Source of the DNA: DATJBF01 sp035515475
GTDB taxonomy: Bacteria > Verrucomicrobiota > Verrucomicrobiia > Palsa-1439
Assembly (NCBI GenBank): GCA_035515475.1
Contig: DATJBF010000022.1
Coordinates: 1 to 22,444 of the forward strand
DNA length: 22,444 nt
Direction of reading: 5' to 3'
Shown here: piece after piece, positions 7,280 to 14,854 of the stretch
How positions within the stretch are numbered: the first letter of the stretch is position 1
Layout of the letters: every line of letters begins with the position of its first letter
The notes under the pieces: generated by a model
What the model was told of the DNA's origin: nothing
Database searches by the model: none
Seen by the model: the letters and a program-made list of their open reading frames with translations, nothing else
Made by a program: the position numbers and the translations under genes

Positions 7280-9127
7280 ATGATTGATGAGAAAGTAGCG
7301 GACTCGTCCGCAGCGCCGGGTGGCCAGCGGCCGCCGGCGGCGCGGCGGATTCAGGACGCGGTCATTCGGCTGGCGGGCAATTCGCAGGACGGCATCCAGG
7401 CCATCGGCGGTTTTCTGGCCCGGCTGGCGGGACGCACGGATAAAGACGTCATGACCTACATGACGATTCCGGCGACGATTTCGGGTGGCCCGAGCATTTA
7501 CCAAGTGCGGCTGGGCACGGGCGAAGTGTTGAGCGCGGGGGATGACGTGGACATTCTGGTGGCGTTCTACCAGCACTCCTACAACGATCACATTGCCACG
7601 TTGCGCGACGGCGGCATTCTGATTTACGACGCCGACAACGTCCAGCCCGACCTGAGCCAGAAGCGGTACCGCTCGGTGGGCGTACCCATCACGAGTCAGA
7701 CGGTGGAAGCGATTGGCGGCACGGCCAAGGACAAGGGCAAGAACATGTTTGTGCTCGGTCTGCTGGCGCGGATGTTCGACCTCGACGTGCCGAAGCTCGA
7801 GGCGATGCTGCAGGGGTACTACAAGGGCAAGGGCGAAGACGTCGTTCGCAACGTCGTCGGCGCGTTCCACGCCGGGTACGGGTACGACATCGGGAGGCTC
7901 ACCGACACGTTTGAGTTCGAGCGTTCGACCAGCAAGACAACGCGGCGCCAGGTGGTGACCGACGGCAACCAGGCCGTCGCGTACGGCGCGTTGACCGCCG
8001 GCATCCGGTTCGGGGCTGGCTATCCGATTACGCCGTGGTCGAGCGTCATGGAAATCTTGCGGGCCGAGTTGCCGAAGTACGGCGGCACGTTCGTGCAGGC
8101 CGAGGACGAACTGGCGGCCATTGCGATGGCGTGCGGCGCGTCCTATGCCGGGTACCTTTCGCTCACGGGCACCTCCGGCCCCGGCCTTTCGCTGAAGACC
8201 GAGGCGCTCGGCTGGGCGGTGATGGCCGAGATGCCGGTCGTGATCATCGACGTGCAGCGTGGCGGTCCCAGCACGGGATTGCCGACGATGGTGGAGCAGA
8301 GCGATTTGAACATTGCGTGTTTCGGGGGTCACGGCGATTCGCCGCGCATCGTGCTGGCGCCGGCGTCCGTGGAAGACTGTTTCTACACGACCATCGAGGC
8401 CGCGAAACTGGCACGCGAGTATAGCTGTCCTGCGATTGTGCTGACCGACCAGGCGTTGGCCACGCGCGTTGAGACCTGGGAGATGCCCGATCTCGAGAAA
8501 CTGGTGCAAGAAATCCCGCCGAGTTTCGCCCCACGCGGTCCGAACTACAAACCTTATGAAAACACGGCCGACGGCATCGCGCATCACGCGCCGCCGGGAA
8601 CGCCGATGGTGGACGGCAAGTATCCCGTGGTCACCGGTTTGGAGCACGACGAAGCCGGTCATCCTGCCAGCCGGCCCGCCAACCACGTGATGATGGTGGC
8701 CAAACGCCGCCGCAAGTTGCAGGTGCTGGCGTCGCGTCTGCCCCGGGCCGAGCCGTACGGGTCGCCGGAAGGCAACGTATTGCTGGTGGGGTGGGGGTCG
8801 TCGCAAGGCCCGATTCGCGAGGCCGTGGACCGGGCGCGTGCCAAGGGCGAAAGCGTCAGCGCGTTGCACATCCGCTACCTCCAGCCGCTGCAACCGGGCG
8901 TTGGGGAGATCCTCGAGGGGTTCAACCACATCTTCGTGGTCGAGTTGAACGACGAAGGACTGTACGGTTACGGTCAACTCGGCGCGCTGCTGCGGGCGCG
9001 CTACTGCAACGACAAGATTCGCGGCATTAACAAGACCGACGGCCTGCCGTTCAAGGTGCGGGAAATCCTGAACGGCATGACCGAGAAACTCAAGCAGGAT
9101 TCCGAAACCGCGCTGAGTCCCGCCTGA
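7280..9127 (+). CDS. korA: 2-oxoacid:ferredoxin oxidoreductase, fused gamma-alpha subunit
   Basis: This is a 615-residue protein from ATG 7280, preceded by AAGGA with a 7-nt spacer. The gamma domain comes first (about residues 35-205), ending in a GGTAKDKGKNMFVLGLLARM segment. The alpha pyrimidine-binding domain follows (about 228-420), with GYPITPWSSVMEIL, TGTSGPGLSLKTEALG and VIIDVQRGGPSTGLPT motifs, then the C-terminal domain up to about 600. With the beta subunit it oxidatively decarboxylates a 2-oxoacid with CoA, reducing ferredoxin. 2-oxoglutarate is the usual substrate of this fused type, giving succinyl-CoA, but substrate choice cannot be read directly from the sequence. The N-terminal 25 residues are low-complexity. 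The beta subunit follows after 16 nt. Confidence 0.92.
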   Translation: MIDEKVADSSAAPGGQRPPAARRIQDAVIRLAGNSQDGIQAIGGFLARLAGRTDKDVMTYMTIPATISGGPSIYQVRLGTGEVLSAGDDVDILVAFYQHSYNDHIATLRDGGILIYDADNVQPDLSQKRYRSVGVPITSQTVEAIGGTAKDKGKNMFVLGLLARMFDLDVPKLEAMLQGYYKGKGEDVVRNVVGAFHAGYGYDIGRLTDTFEFERSTSKTTRRQVVTDGNQAVAYGALTAGIRFGAGYPITPWSSVMEILRAELPKYGGTFVQAEDELAAIAMACGASYAGYLSLTGTSGPGLSLKTEALGWAVMAEMPVVIIDVQRGGPSTGLPTMVEQSDLNIACFGGHGDSPRIVLAPASVEDCFYTTIEAAKLAREYSCPAIVLTDQALATRVETWEMPDLEKLVQEIPPSFAPRGPNYKPYENTADGIAHHAPPGTPMVDGKYPVVTGLEHDEAGHPASRPANHVMMVAKRRRKLQVLASRLPRAEPYGSPEGNVLLVGWGSSQGPIREAVDRARAKGESVSALHIRYLQPLQPGVGEILEGFNHIFVVELNDEGLYGYGQLGALLRARYCNDKIRGINKTDGLPFKVREILNGMTEKLKQDSETALSPA

Positions 9128-9143
9128 TTCTTCGCGTGAACCC

Positions 9144-10049
9144 ATGATTGCCGACGCCAAAGAAGTGAAACTGACCGACCGCCCGAAGTACACGAAAAAG
9201 GAGTTGGTGGCCGACCATCCGACATGGTGTCCCGGCTGCGGTGATTTCAGCATCTTGTCGATCTACTTCAAGATGATGGAAAAGCTGCAGGTGCCGCGCG
9301 AGCGGATCACCAGCATCGCCGGCATCGGGTGTTCGTCGCGGTTCCCGTATTTCGTCAACGCTTACGGGGTGCATTTCCTCCATGGACGCGCGGCGGCGTT
9401 CGCCACGGGCGTGTCGCTGGCGCGGCCCGACCTTCACGTGTTTGTGTTCGGCGGAGACGGCGACGCGTATTCCATCGGCGGCAACCATCTGGATCACGCC
9501 GCGCGGAAGAACGTCAAGATGACCTACGTGATCATGGACAATTACGTGTACGGCCTGACCAAGAAGCAGACCTCGCCGACCTCGCCACTGGGATTCAAAT
9601 CGAAGACCGACCCGACCGGGGCGATTGACCAGCCGATCAATCCGATGAAGAAGCTCATTGCCGGTGGGGCGACGTTCGTGGCCCGGACCCACTCCCATTT
9701 GCCGAACCACGTCATGGAGATGATGGAGAAAGCGATGGCGCACGACGGGTTTTCGGTCATTGAATGCCTGAGCGAGTGCACGGAGTTTTATCCGGGGGCG
9801 TTCGACGCTGCCAATCCCCGCAAGGGCGGCGTATTCAATCTCGTGCCGGCCGAGCACGACGTGGCCGACGAAGTTGCGGCCTACAAGCTGGCGATGGCGC
9901 CGTTCCCCGGCTACTTCGGCGTGTTCTATCGGGCCGAGCGGCCCACGAAGAACGCGTTGGAAGCCAAGCTGATTATCGACTCGAAGGCCCGGGCCCAGAA
10001 CGCGTTGCCCGTCGAGTTGTTGCAGAAGGCCTTCTCGCGCTTCAGTTGA
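9144..10049 (+). CDS. korB: 2-oxoacid:ferredoxin oxidoreductase, beta subunit
   Basis: This is a 301-residue thiamine-diphosphate-binding subunit. WCPGCG at residues 28-33 and the IGCSSRF cysteine (Cys 63) match the cysteines that ligate the single 4Fe-4S cluster in two-subunit enzymes. GGDGDAYSIGG at about 103-113 with the downstream MDNYVYGLTKKQTSPTS segment (Asn 133) is the TPP/Mg-binding motif. The C-terminal part carries the SECTEFYP segment near 210. No separate ferredoxin-like delta subunit is present nearby, consistent with an alpha-gamma/beta enzyme using free ferredoxin. ATG 9144 gives the standard N-terminus, although the ribosome site is weak. Confidence 0.93.
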   Translation: MIADAKEVKLTDRPKYTKKELVADHPTWCPGCGDFSILSIYFKMMEKLQVPRERITSIAGIGCSSRFPYFVNAYGVHFLHGRAAAFATGVSLARPDLHVFVFGGDGDAYSIGGNHLDHAARKNVKMTYVIMDNYVYGLTKKQTSPTSPLGFKSKTDPTGAIDQPINPMKKLIAGGATFVARTHSHLPNHVMEMMEKAMAHDGFSVIECLSECTEFYPGAFDAANPRKGGVFNLVPAEHDVADEVAAYKLAMAPFPGYFGVFYRAERPTKNALEAKLIIDSKARAQNALPVELLQKAFSRFS

Positions 10050-10177
10050 TCGTGCACGGCCTGACCCGGGTCACCGGTTTGGTTTCGTCGCCGCAGGCTT
10101 GCAGCCGGCTTCAATTCCGTGAGATTCTTTTCGATGAGACTACAGATGCGGATCGGTCACAAACAGGTTGATATCGC

Positions 10178-10999
10178 ATGACGCTCTGGCAGGCCACCGT
10201 GTTGGGGGTCGTGCAGGGGTTGACCGAGTTTCTTCCGATCAGCAGCATCGCTCACATGCGCGTCGTCGCTGCCCTGTGCGGCTGGCAGGATCCCGGTGCG
10301 GCCTTCTCCGCCGTGGTCCAACTCGTCGCGTATTTCGCTGTGATCCTGTACTTCTGGCGGGACTATGTTCAGTTCGGGCGGGGGGCACTGCACGGCGTCG
10401 GCACGGACGAGGGACGGCTGGGCTGGATGATCGTGGTCGCCACAGTGCCGATCGGGGTGCTCGGACTGCTGTTCCACAAACACATCGAGCATAGCTGGCG
10501 GTCACTGTACGTGATCAGTGCGGCACTGATCGGCCTGGCCCTCGTCCTGGCGTGGGCCGAGGGGACCGAACGCCGGCGGAAGCAGCGCGGTGAGAATCTG
10601 CGTGAACTCCACCAACTCGGCTGGCGCGACGCGATCGTTGTCGGATGCTTTCAGGCTTTGGCCCTCGTGCCGGGCGCGTCGCGTTCCGGCTCGACGATTA
10701 CCGGTGGATTATTTCTCGGCATGAAGCGCGATACGGCGGCGCGCTTTTCATTTCTTATGTCGCCCCTGCCGGTCTTTGCGGCCGGTGTGTTTGAGCTCCG
10801 CAAATTGCAGTTTGCGAGTTCGGCTGACGTATCTCCCCTCGTGACGGCCAGTGTCGTGGCGTTTGTCGTCGGCTACGGCGCGGTCGCCTTCCTGCTCGGT
10901 TATCTGCGGAAGCACACGACGTGGCTATTCATCATCTATCGCCTGGCCTTGGGCGCCCTGCTGCTGGCGTTGCTGTACGTGGGCAAGCTGACGCCCTGA
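10178..10999 (+). CDS. uppP: Undecaprenyl-diphosphate phosphatase (BacA/UppP family)
   Basis: This is a 273-residue polytopic membrane protein. It dephosphorylates undecaprenyl diphosphate to undecaprenyl phosphate, the lipid carrier for peptidoglycan and other surface glycans. The first active-site region is QGLTEFLPISS (Glu 17, residues 13-23) followed by His 26; the second is VPGASRSGSTITGG with Arg 169. The usual S-T-G-H after PISS is S-I-A-H here, a modest deviation. Several hydrophobic segments cover the rest. ATG 10178 gives the expected MTLWQATVLGVVQG start; the ribosome site is weak (AGGT at about 10165). The carrier could also serve the glycosyltransferase-like proteins to the right, but that link is inferred. 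Confidence 0.92.
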   Translation: MTLWQATVLGVVQGLTEFLPISSIAHMRVVAALCGWQDPGAAFSAVVQLVAYFAVILYFWRDYVQFGRGALHGVGTDEGRLGWMIVVATVPIGVLGLLFHKHIEHSWRSLYVISAALIGLALVLAWAEGTERRRKQRGENLRELHQLGWRDAIVVGCFQALALVPGASRSGSTITGGLFLGMKRDTAARFSFLMSPLPVFAAGVFELRKLQFASSADVSPLVTASVVAFVVGYGAVAFLLGYLRKHTTWLFIIYRLALGALLLALLYVGKLTP

Positions 11000-11382
11000 T
11001 TCGTTGGCTGCCCGCCGTCGGCCGGAACTGTCAGTGTTCGACCCTTGCATTCCCTCGATTCGGGATTCGAGTCTTGGTTGGGGAACCTCTGGTGAGGGGA
11101 CGGGGCCGTCGAGGCCAGCCAGTATCTCATCAACCGTGGACCAAGAGAGGCATGGGATGGCTTCGGCGATACTCGTGGCGCTACGCAATCGCTTGTTCGG
11201 AGAGAACTGCTGGGGAAATGGCGTTCGGTAGAGCTTGAGCGTGGTCGATTCGCCCGTGTCTTTGGTGATGGTGATACGCCAGGCAGGCCGAGACTTGCAT
11301 CGCATTGGTAACCGCCTCATACTGAACGAGTGAAGCGGACTGAGCGTAAACGCAGGTGCGCATATCCACACTGTTAGCCGCG
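11000..11382. other. Gene-poor stretch with possible decayed minus-strand ORF
   Basis: I find no convincing gene here. On the minus strand between about 11310 and 11020 a frame reads WRITITKDTGESTTLKLYR and later STVDEILAGLDGPVP, which has a protein-like composition. It has no recognisable start or family, and it runs on into the end of uppP. An adjacent frame (about 11335-11230) also reads protein-like, so this may be a frameshifted gene relic. Two GATTCG copies in direct repeat lie near 11058-11071. No terminator with a U-run follows uppP. Confidence 0.3.
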
Positions 11383-11889
11383 ATGCGACGCACATTCAGA
11401 AGAATAATTGCCGGTCCTTTGTTAGCGGCCCTTCCACTGCTGCTTTTGTTTACTGCTGGTTGTGGCTCCAAGCCCCGAGACGTTACTAACGATCCTGCGT
11501 TCGGCAACTTTGCGACCGTTGTCGGCAGTTGGAAGACCGAAGTTCCATTGAGGCTCGTGGAAATCGAGAAGAAGCTATATCTCGTTTATGGGGACCAAGC
11601 CCTCTTCGGTCGCGAGCTGTTACTAGTGCCGGCGGGAACAGAAATTCGCATTGAGCATCTGATCTTCAGGTCCACGTTTGAAACGGATTTTCTGGATGTG
11701 ATGGGAAGCTTGGTCGCCGGCCCAGATTCCGGCAAGAGCGTGCATATTGATAGTCGTCTATTTATGCCCGTGGATCTGCCGCTTTATCCGGGATGCAAAG
11801 GCACACCGGAGCAGTATTACAGTACTTGGCACGACCCAAGTCATCCCAAACCGAACTGGATCGCTGCACCAGACAAACTCGTACGATAG
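11383..11889 (+). CDS. Putative lipoprotein of unknown function
   Basis: This is a 168-residue protein from ATG 11383; an in-frame GTG at 11356 would add nine residues. The start is a classic signal sequence: Arg-rich MRRTFRR, a hydrophobic run to about residue 24, then TAGC with the lipidated cysteine at about 27. The mature part has VVGSWKTEVPLRLVEIEKKLYLVYGD and later YPGCKGTPEQYYSTWHDPSHPKPNW segments. I do not recognise the family. It is predicted to be membrane-anchored, probably in the periplasm. By eye the gene is more AT-rich than its neighbours, which may indicate later acquisition. It stands alone: convergent with the GT-C/TPR cluster and separated from uppP by nearly 400 bases. 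No ribosome site is evident. Confidence 0.55.
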   Translation: MRRTFRRIIAGPLLAALPLLLLFTAGCGSKPRDVTNDPAFGNFATVVGSWKTEVPLRLVEIEKKLYLVYGDQALFGRELLLVPAGTEIRIEHLIFRSTFETDFLDVMGSLVAGPDSGKSVHIDSRLFMPVDLPLYPGCKGTPEQYYSTWHDPSHPKPNWIAAPDKLVR

Positions 11890-11967
11890 CGCCGACCTTG
11901 AAATCGGCTAATGCGCTTCAGCCGACGCGCGCACGCGCGGCCGGGCTGACCTTTATCGCTGAACCCA

Positions 11968-12094
11968 TCTCATAAATGCCTACGTCACGGCGGGCAGCCC
12001 GTTCGGGCCCGTCCGCCCTACAAAAACCTCGCGGAAATTGTGGGGCGCGAACGCCCGCAGGGCTTCGCGCCGTCGGTTCGAAGGATTTATGAGA
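11968..12094. repeat. Inverted-repeat element with TCTCATAAAT ends
   Basis: TCTCATAAAT at 11968-11977 is matched exactly in inverted orientation by ATTTATGAGA at 12085-12094. The bases just inside are partly similar. The interior is very GC-rich with nested hairpins, for example GCCCG/CGGGC at 11997-12008. The total of about 127 bp without a coding frame resembles a small non-autonomous or extragenic repeat element. It lies between the convergent lipoprotein and GT-C/TPR paralog 1, where a bidirectional terminator function would also be possible. Confidence 0.45.
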
Positions 12095-12168
12095 CCGCTT
12101 CTTGAGGAAACAAGCTTTACTGAGGATGGCGGTTCCGAAAAGTTCAACCCGCGGGGCGGGCCAGTTGT

Positions 12169-14673
12169 TCAACGTGGCGAGACGGCTTCTTGTCCTTGGT
12201 GAGCGGCGCGGAGCCGCCTGAGCCTATCCCGCGCCTCGGGATAATCAGGTCGGATCCGCAACGCTTGCTCATAATGGTTCATCGCGTCCTGCCACCGGCC
12301 CATTTGCTCCAACACGACCCCCAAATTGTAATGGGCTGGGGCGAACCGGGGATCGCTGCGTAAGGCTTCCTCGTATTGCCTGACCGCCTCTGGCCCCCGG
12401 CCCATGGTGAGCAGGGCGCTTCCGGCACCGTTGTGTGCTTCGGCATAATTCGGATTGATCCGCAGGGCTTCGTTGAATTGGCCGATTGCTTCGGCGACGT
12501 TGCCTGATTGGAACAGGGCAATCCCCAGGTTGCAGTGTGCCTCGGCCTTCCCCGGCTTGAGTCTCACAACCTGCTGGAAGTGCTCGATCGCCTCGGGCAA
12601 CCTCCCGGCGTGCGCAAGGGCGGCGCCCAGGTTGGTGTGCGCGTCCACCAGATTCGGTTTCAGATGCACCGCCTGCTCGTACTGTTCTGTGGCTTCCTGG
12701 GTTCGCTCCAAACCTTCCAAGGCGAGTCCCAGGTAGTAATGCGCTTCAGCAAAGTCGGGCTTGAGCCGCACCGCCTGCTGGAACTGCTCGATCGCTTCCG
12801 GCAACCGGCCCGCTTTCGACAGGGCGATTCCCAAGGTGTTGTGTGCGTCCACGAGATCCGGCTTGAACCGGAGCGCCTGCTCGTACTCTCCCATGGCTTC
12901 CTGCGTTCGGCCCAATCGTTCCAAGCCGAGACCCAGGTAGTAGTGTGCTTCAGCAGAATCAGGCTTGAGACGCAGTGCTTCCCGATACTGCTCCATTGCC
13001 TCCGGCAGCTTGCCGAGGCGACTCAGTGCGATTCCCAGATTCGTGCGTGCTTCGGCGTAGCCGGGCTTGTAGTACACGGACTGCTGGAAATGCTCGACCG
13101 CCTCCTGCAACCTGCCCACTTTCGCAAGGGCGACTCCCAGGCTGTTTAGCGCACTCGCCTGCTCTGGCTTGAGCCACAACGTTTGCTCGTATTGCTCGAT
13201 CGCCTCATGCGTTCGCCCCACTTGGTCCAAGCAGAGTCCCAAGAAGTAGTGTCCCTCAACGAGGCCGGGTCTGAGACGCACCACTCGCTCGTATTGATCG
13301 ATTGCTTCTTGGAACCGGCCCGCCTGCTGCAAGGCGACCCCCAGGCCATAACGTGGCAGAGGGGCGTTGGGAGCCTGGGCTACGGCATCAAGCCGAAGGG
13401 CGATATCGCTGCGATAATCGCGATTCCGCCGGCAGGTGAGAAATCCCAAGGCGATCGCCAGCAGAACGAACACGGGGAAACTTCTCCGACCCGCGAGCGA
13501 ATAGAGCCCCATCACCACCAGGCATACCACCGCTGCCAACGACAGGTACATGCGGTGCTCGAAAATCACATCGTGAAGGGGAACAACGCTGGAAGTTGGC
13601 GCGAGGATCAGGAAGAACCAAGCGCACAAGAACCCCCAGATCGGCCCCACCCTCGGAGTCGGGACCGGGTTTCTTCCCCAAGCCCATGCCGCCGCCGCCA
13701 CAGGGATCAACAACACGACTGCCGGTGGCAGAATCCCCATCCATGTCCTGGCAACGGGCCACTCGTAGAAGTCAAAATACAACGGGCGCGGCCAGACGCA
13801 CAGCCGGAGGTAATGGAGAATCACCCCCGGCTCCGTCGTCAGGTATTCCCACCGGGTGATACCAATGCGCTGGGCAGTCATCGATGAGTAGGCAAAAACG
13901 CCTGCAGAAACCAGCAGACAGCCGAGCAGGATCCAGGTGCAACCTAACGCCAGATACAGCGGCCAACGTCGCCGCCACGCCTCACGGAACGAGCCGGACA
14001 CAAACACCCGGTCATACAGCATCACCATGACCGGAGCAGAAACCATCACCTCTTTGCTGGCCATGCCCAGCGCACAGGCTGCTACCGAGATGCCGTACCA
14101 CAGTCGAGCCCGCGGTTGCCAGGAGCCATTTCCCATGAACCATTTCCCATTTCCCGAGGCTGGCGATTCGACTCCGCGGATGAAACAGTACAGCGTCAGC
14201 AGATAAAACAATCCCATGATCGATTCAGCGCGCTGGACAATATAGCTCACCGCCTCGGTCTGCAGCGGATGCAGCATCCAGAGGAGCGCCGATGCGAGGG
14301 CCAACTCATCGGCTGCAGCGCCGAAGCGCTCGCGCAGGACCGGCCGGAGCAGCGTGCGGCGCACGATGCCCAGCAGAGTCAGACCCGCGAGGATGTGGAT
14401 GGTCAGGTTCAAGGCGTGATAGCCCCGCACGTTGAAGCCGCCGAGAGCGTAGTTGATGGCCAGGGAGAGGTTGATGAATGGACGACCTTCCACCGTCTGC
14501 CAATTCCGATGGGGCGGCGACAACGCTTGCCAGATCGGCCAGAGATGCCGGATCGTCGGATTTAGGACGATCGACCCCAGGTCGTCGCGGATGAATTCGC
14601 CCGTGAAACTGTTGTGATAGGCCAGCAGTCCCGCAGCGATCACCACCAACGGGAGGAATCTCCGTCCTTTCAT
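12169..14673 (-). CDS. TMTC-like GT-C membrane protein with 11 TPRs (paralog 1)
   Basis: This is an 834-residue protein. Residues 1 to about 420 are a polytopic membrane domain of the GT-C/PMT type, resembling the N-terminus of TMTC O-mannosyltransferases. It has a first helix, then FIRDD (Asp 30/31) in the first exposed loop, where GT-C enzymes carry a catalytic acid. GRPFINLSLAINYALGG, HPLQTEAVSYIVQRAE and EHRMYLSLA segments follow. Residues 437-810 are eleven 34-residue TPRs, then a partial capping helix. Family knowledge suggests transfer of a sugar from a polyprenyl-phosphate donor with outward-facing TPRs; the acceptor is unknown. It is the longest of four tandem paralogs. The ATG is supported by the conserved MK start and upstream box shared with the others. 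There is no Shine-Dalgarno. Confidence 0.85.
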   Translation of the reverse strand: MKGRRFLPLVVIAAGLLAYHNSFTGEFIRDDLGSIVLNPTIRHLWPIWQALSPPHRNWQTVEGRPFINLSLAINYALGGFNVRGYHALNLTIHILAGLTLLGIVRRTLLRPVLRERFGAAADELALASALLWMLHPLQTEAVSYIVQRAESIMGLFYLLTLYCFIRGVESPASGNGKWFMGNGSWQPRARLWYGISVAACALGMASKEVMVSAPVMVMLYDRVFVSGSFREAWRRRWPLYLALGCTWILLGCLLVSAGVFAYSSMTAQRIGITRWEYLTTEPGVILHYLRLCVWPRPLYFDFYEWPVARTWMGILPPAVVLLIPVAAAAWAWGRNPVPTPRVGPIWGFLCAWFFLILAPTSSVVPLHDVIFEHRMYLSLAAVVCLVVMGLYSLAGRRSFPVFVLLAIALGFLTCRRNRDYRSDIALRLDAVAQAPNAPLPRYGLGVALQQAGRFQEAIDQYERVVRLRPGLVEGHYFLGLCLDQVGRTHEAIEQYEQTLWLKPEQASALNSLGVALAKVGRLQEAVEHFQQSVYYKPGYAEARTNLGIALSRLGKLPEAMEQYREALRLKPDSAEAHYYLGLGLERLGRTQEAMGEYEQALRFKPDLVDAHNTLGIALSKAGRLPEAIEQFQQAVRLKPDFAEAHYYLGLALEGLERTQEATEQYEQAVHLKPNLVDAHTNLGAALAHAGRLPEAIEHFQQVVRLKPGKAEAHCNLGIALFQSGNVAEAIGQFNEALRINPNYAEAHNGAGSALLTMGRGPEAVRQYEEALRSDPRFAPAHYNLGVVLEQMGRWQDAMNHYEQALRIRPDYPEARDRLRRLRAAHQGQEAVSPR
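12244..13365 (-). repeat. Eleven tandem 102-bp TPR units
   Basis: Eleven units of 34 codons encode the TPR array of paralog 1 with no length variation. Units 5-6 (12754-12957) and 7-8 (12550-12753) form two visibly similar 204-bp blocks. One TPR of each pair reads HYYLGL..L..GRTQEA (or LERTQEA) and the other LGIALSKAGRLPEAIEQF or a close variant. This suggests growth by duplication of a two-TPR module. Confidence 0.85.
14126..14155 (-). repeat. In-frame GGGAAATGG-type repeat, paralog 1
   Basis: On the coding strand this reads as three GGGAAATGG or GGAAATGG units, encoding a GNGKW...GNG peptide in a loop of the membrane domain after the CFIRGVES segment. The same position is occupied by similar repeats in paralogs 2 and 4 but is empty in paralog 3. 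Confidence 0.7.
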
Positions 14674-14682
14674 GGGGGAGGT

Positions 14683-14723
14683 AGTCTATTCGAAACGGCG
14701 GGTCGTAGCCAGACGGACTTGTT
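14683..14723 (-). promoter_or_regulatory. Conserved upstream box, paralog 1
   Basis: GTTTCGAATAGACT (14683-14696) lies 9 nt before the ATG on the coding strand; TAGACT fits a TANNNT -10 hexamer. A second conserved block, AACAAGTCCGTCTGG (14709-14723), begins 12 nt further upstream, in the -35 region. No Shine-Dalgarno lies between box and ATG; the bases there are C-rich. Confidence 0.5.
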
Positions 14724-14854
14724 CGAGCCATGGCGGCGTGAAACGCAGTTGATCGTCATGCCGCCGGCCGGGAATGGCGACGGGTCGGCCTTGGCAACCC
14801 ACCCTGAAAGGACGGCAATACATTCCTACGTCGGGCCCTGCTCTTCTCAACGCC

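Noticed and set aside
7130..9253. 707-residue open frame on the minus strand opposite korA
   Set aside because: It is Arg/His-rich shadow sequence antisense to clear korA motifs in a GC-rich gene; no family is recognised.
11053..11080. tRNA-like T-loop (GATTCGAGTC)
   Set aside because: The flanking bases do not form a T-stem, and no anticodon arm or acceptor stem could be found on either strand.
12508..13149. Plus-strand frame with repeating LLVL...R segments opposite the paralog 1 TPRs
   Set aside because: The periodic pattern is the antisense image of the 102-bp TPR units.
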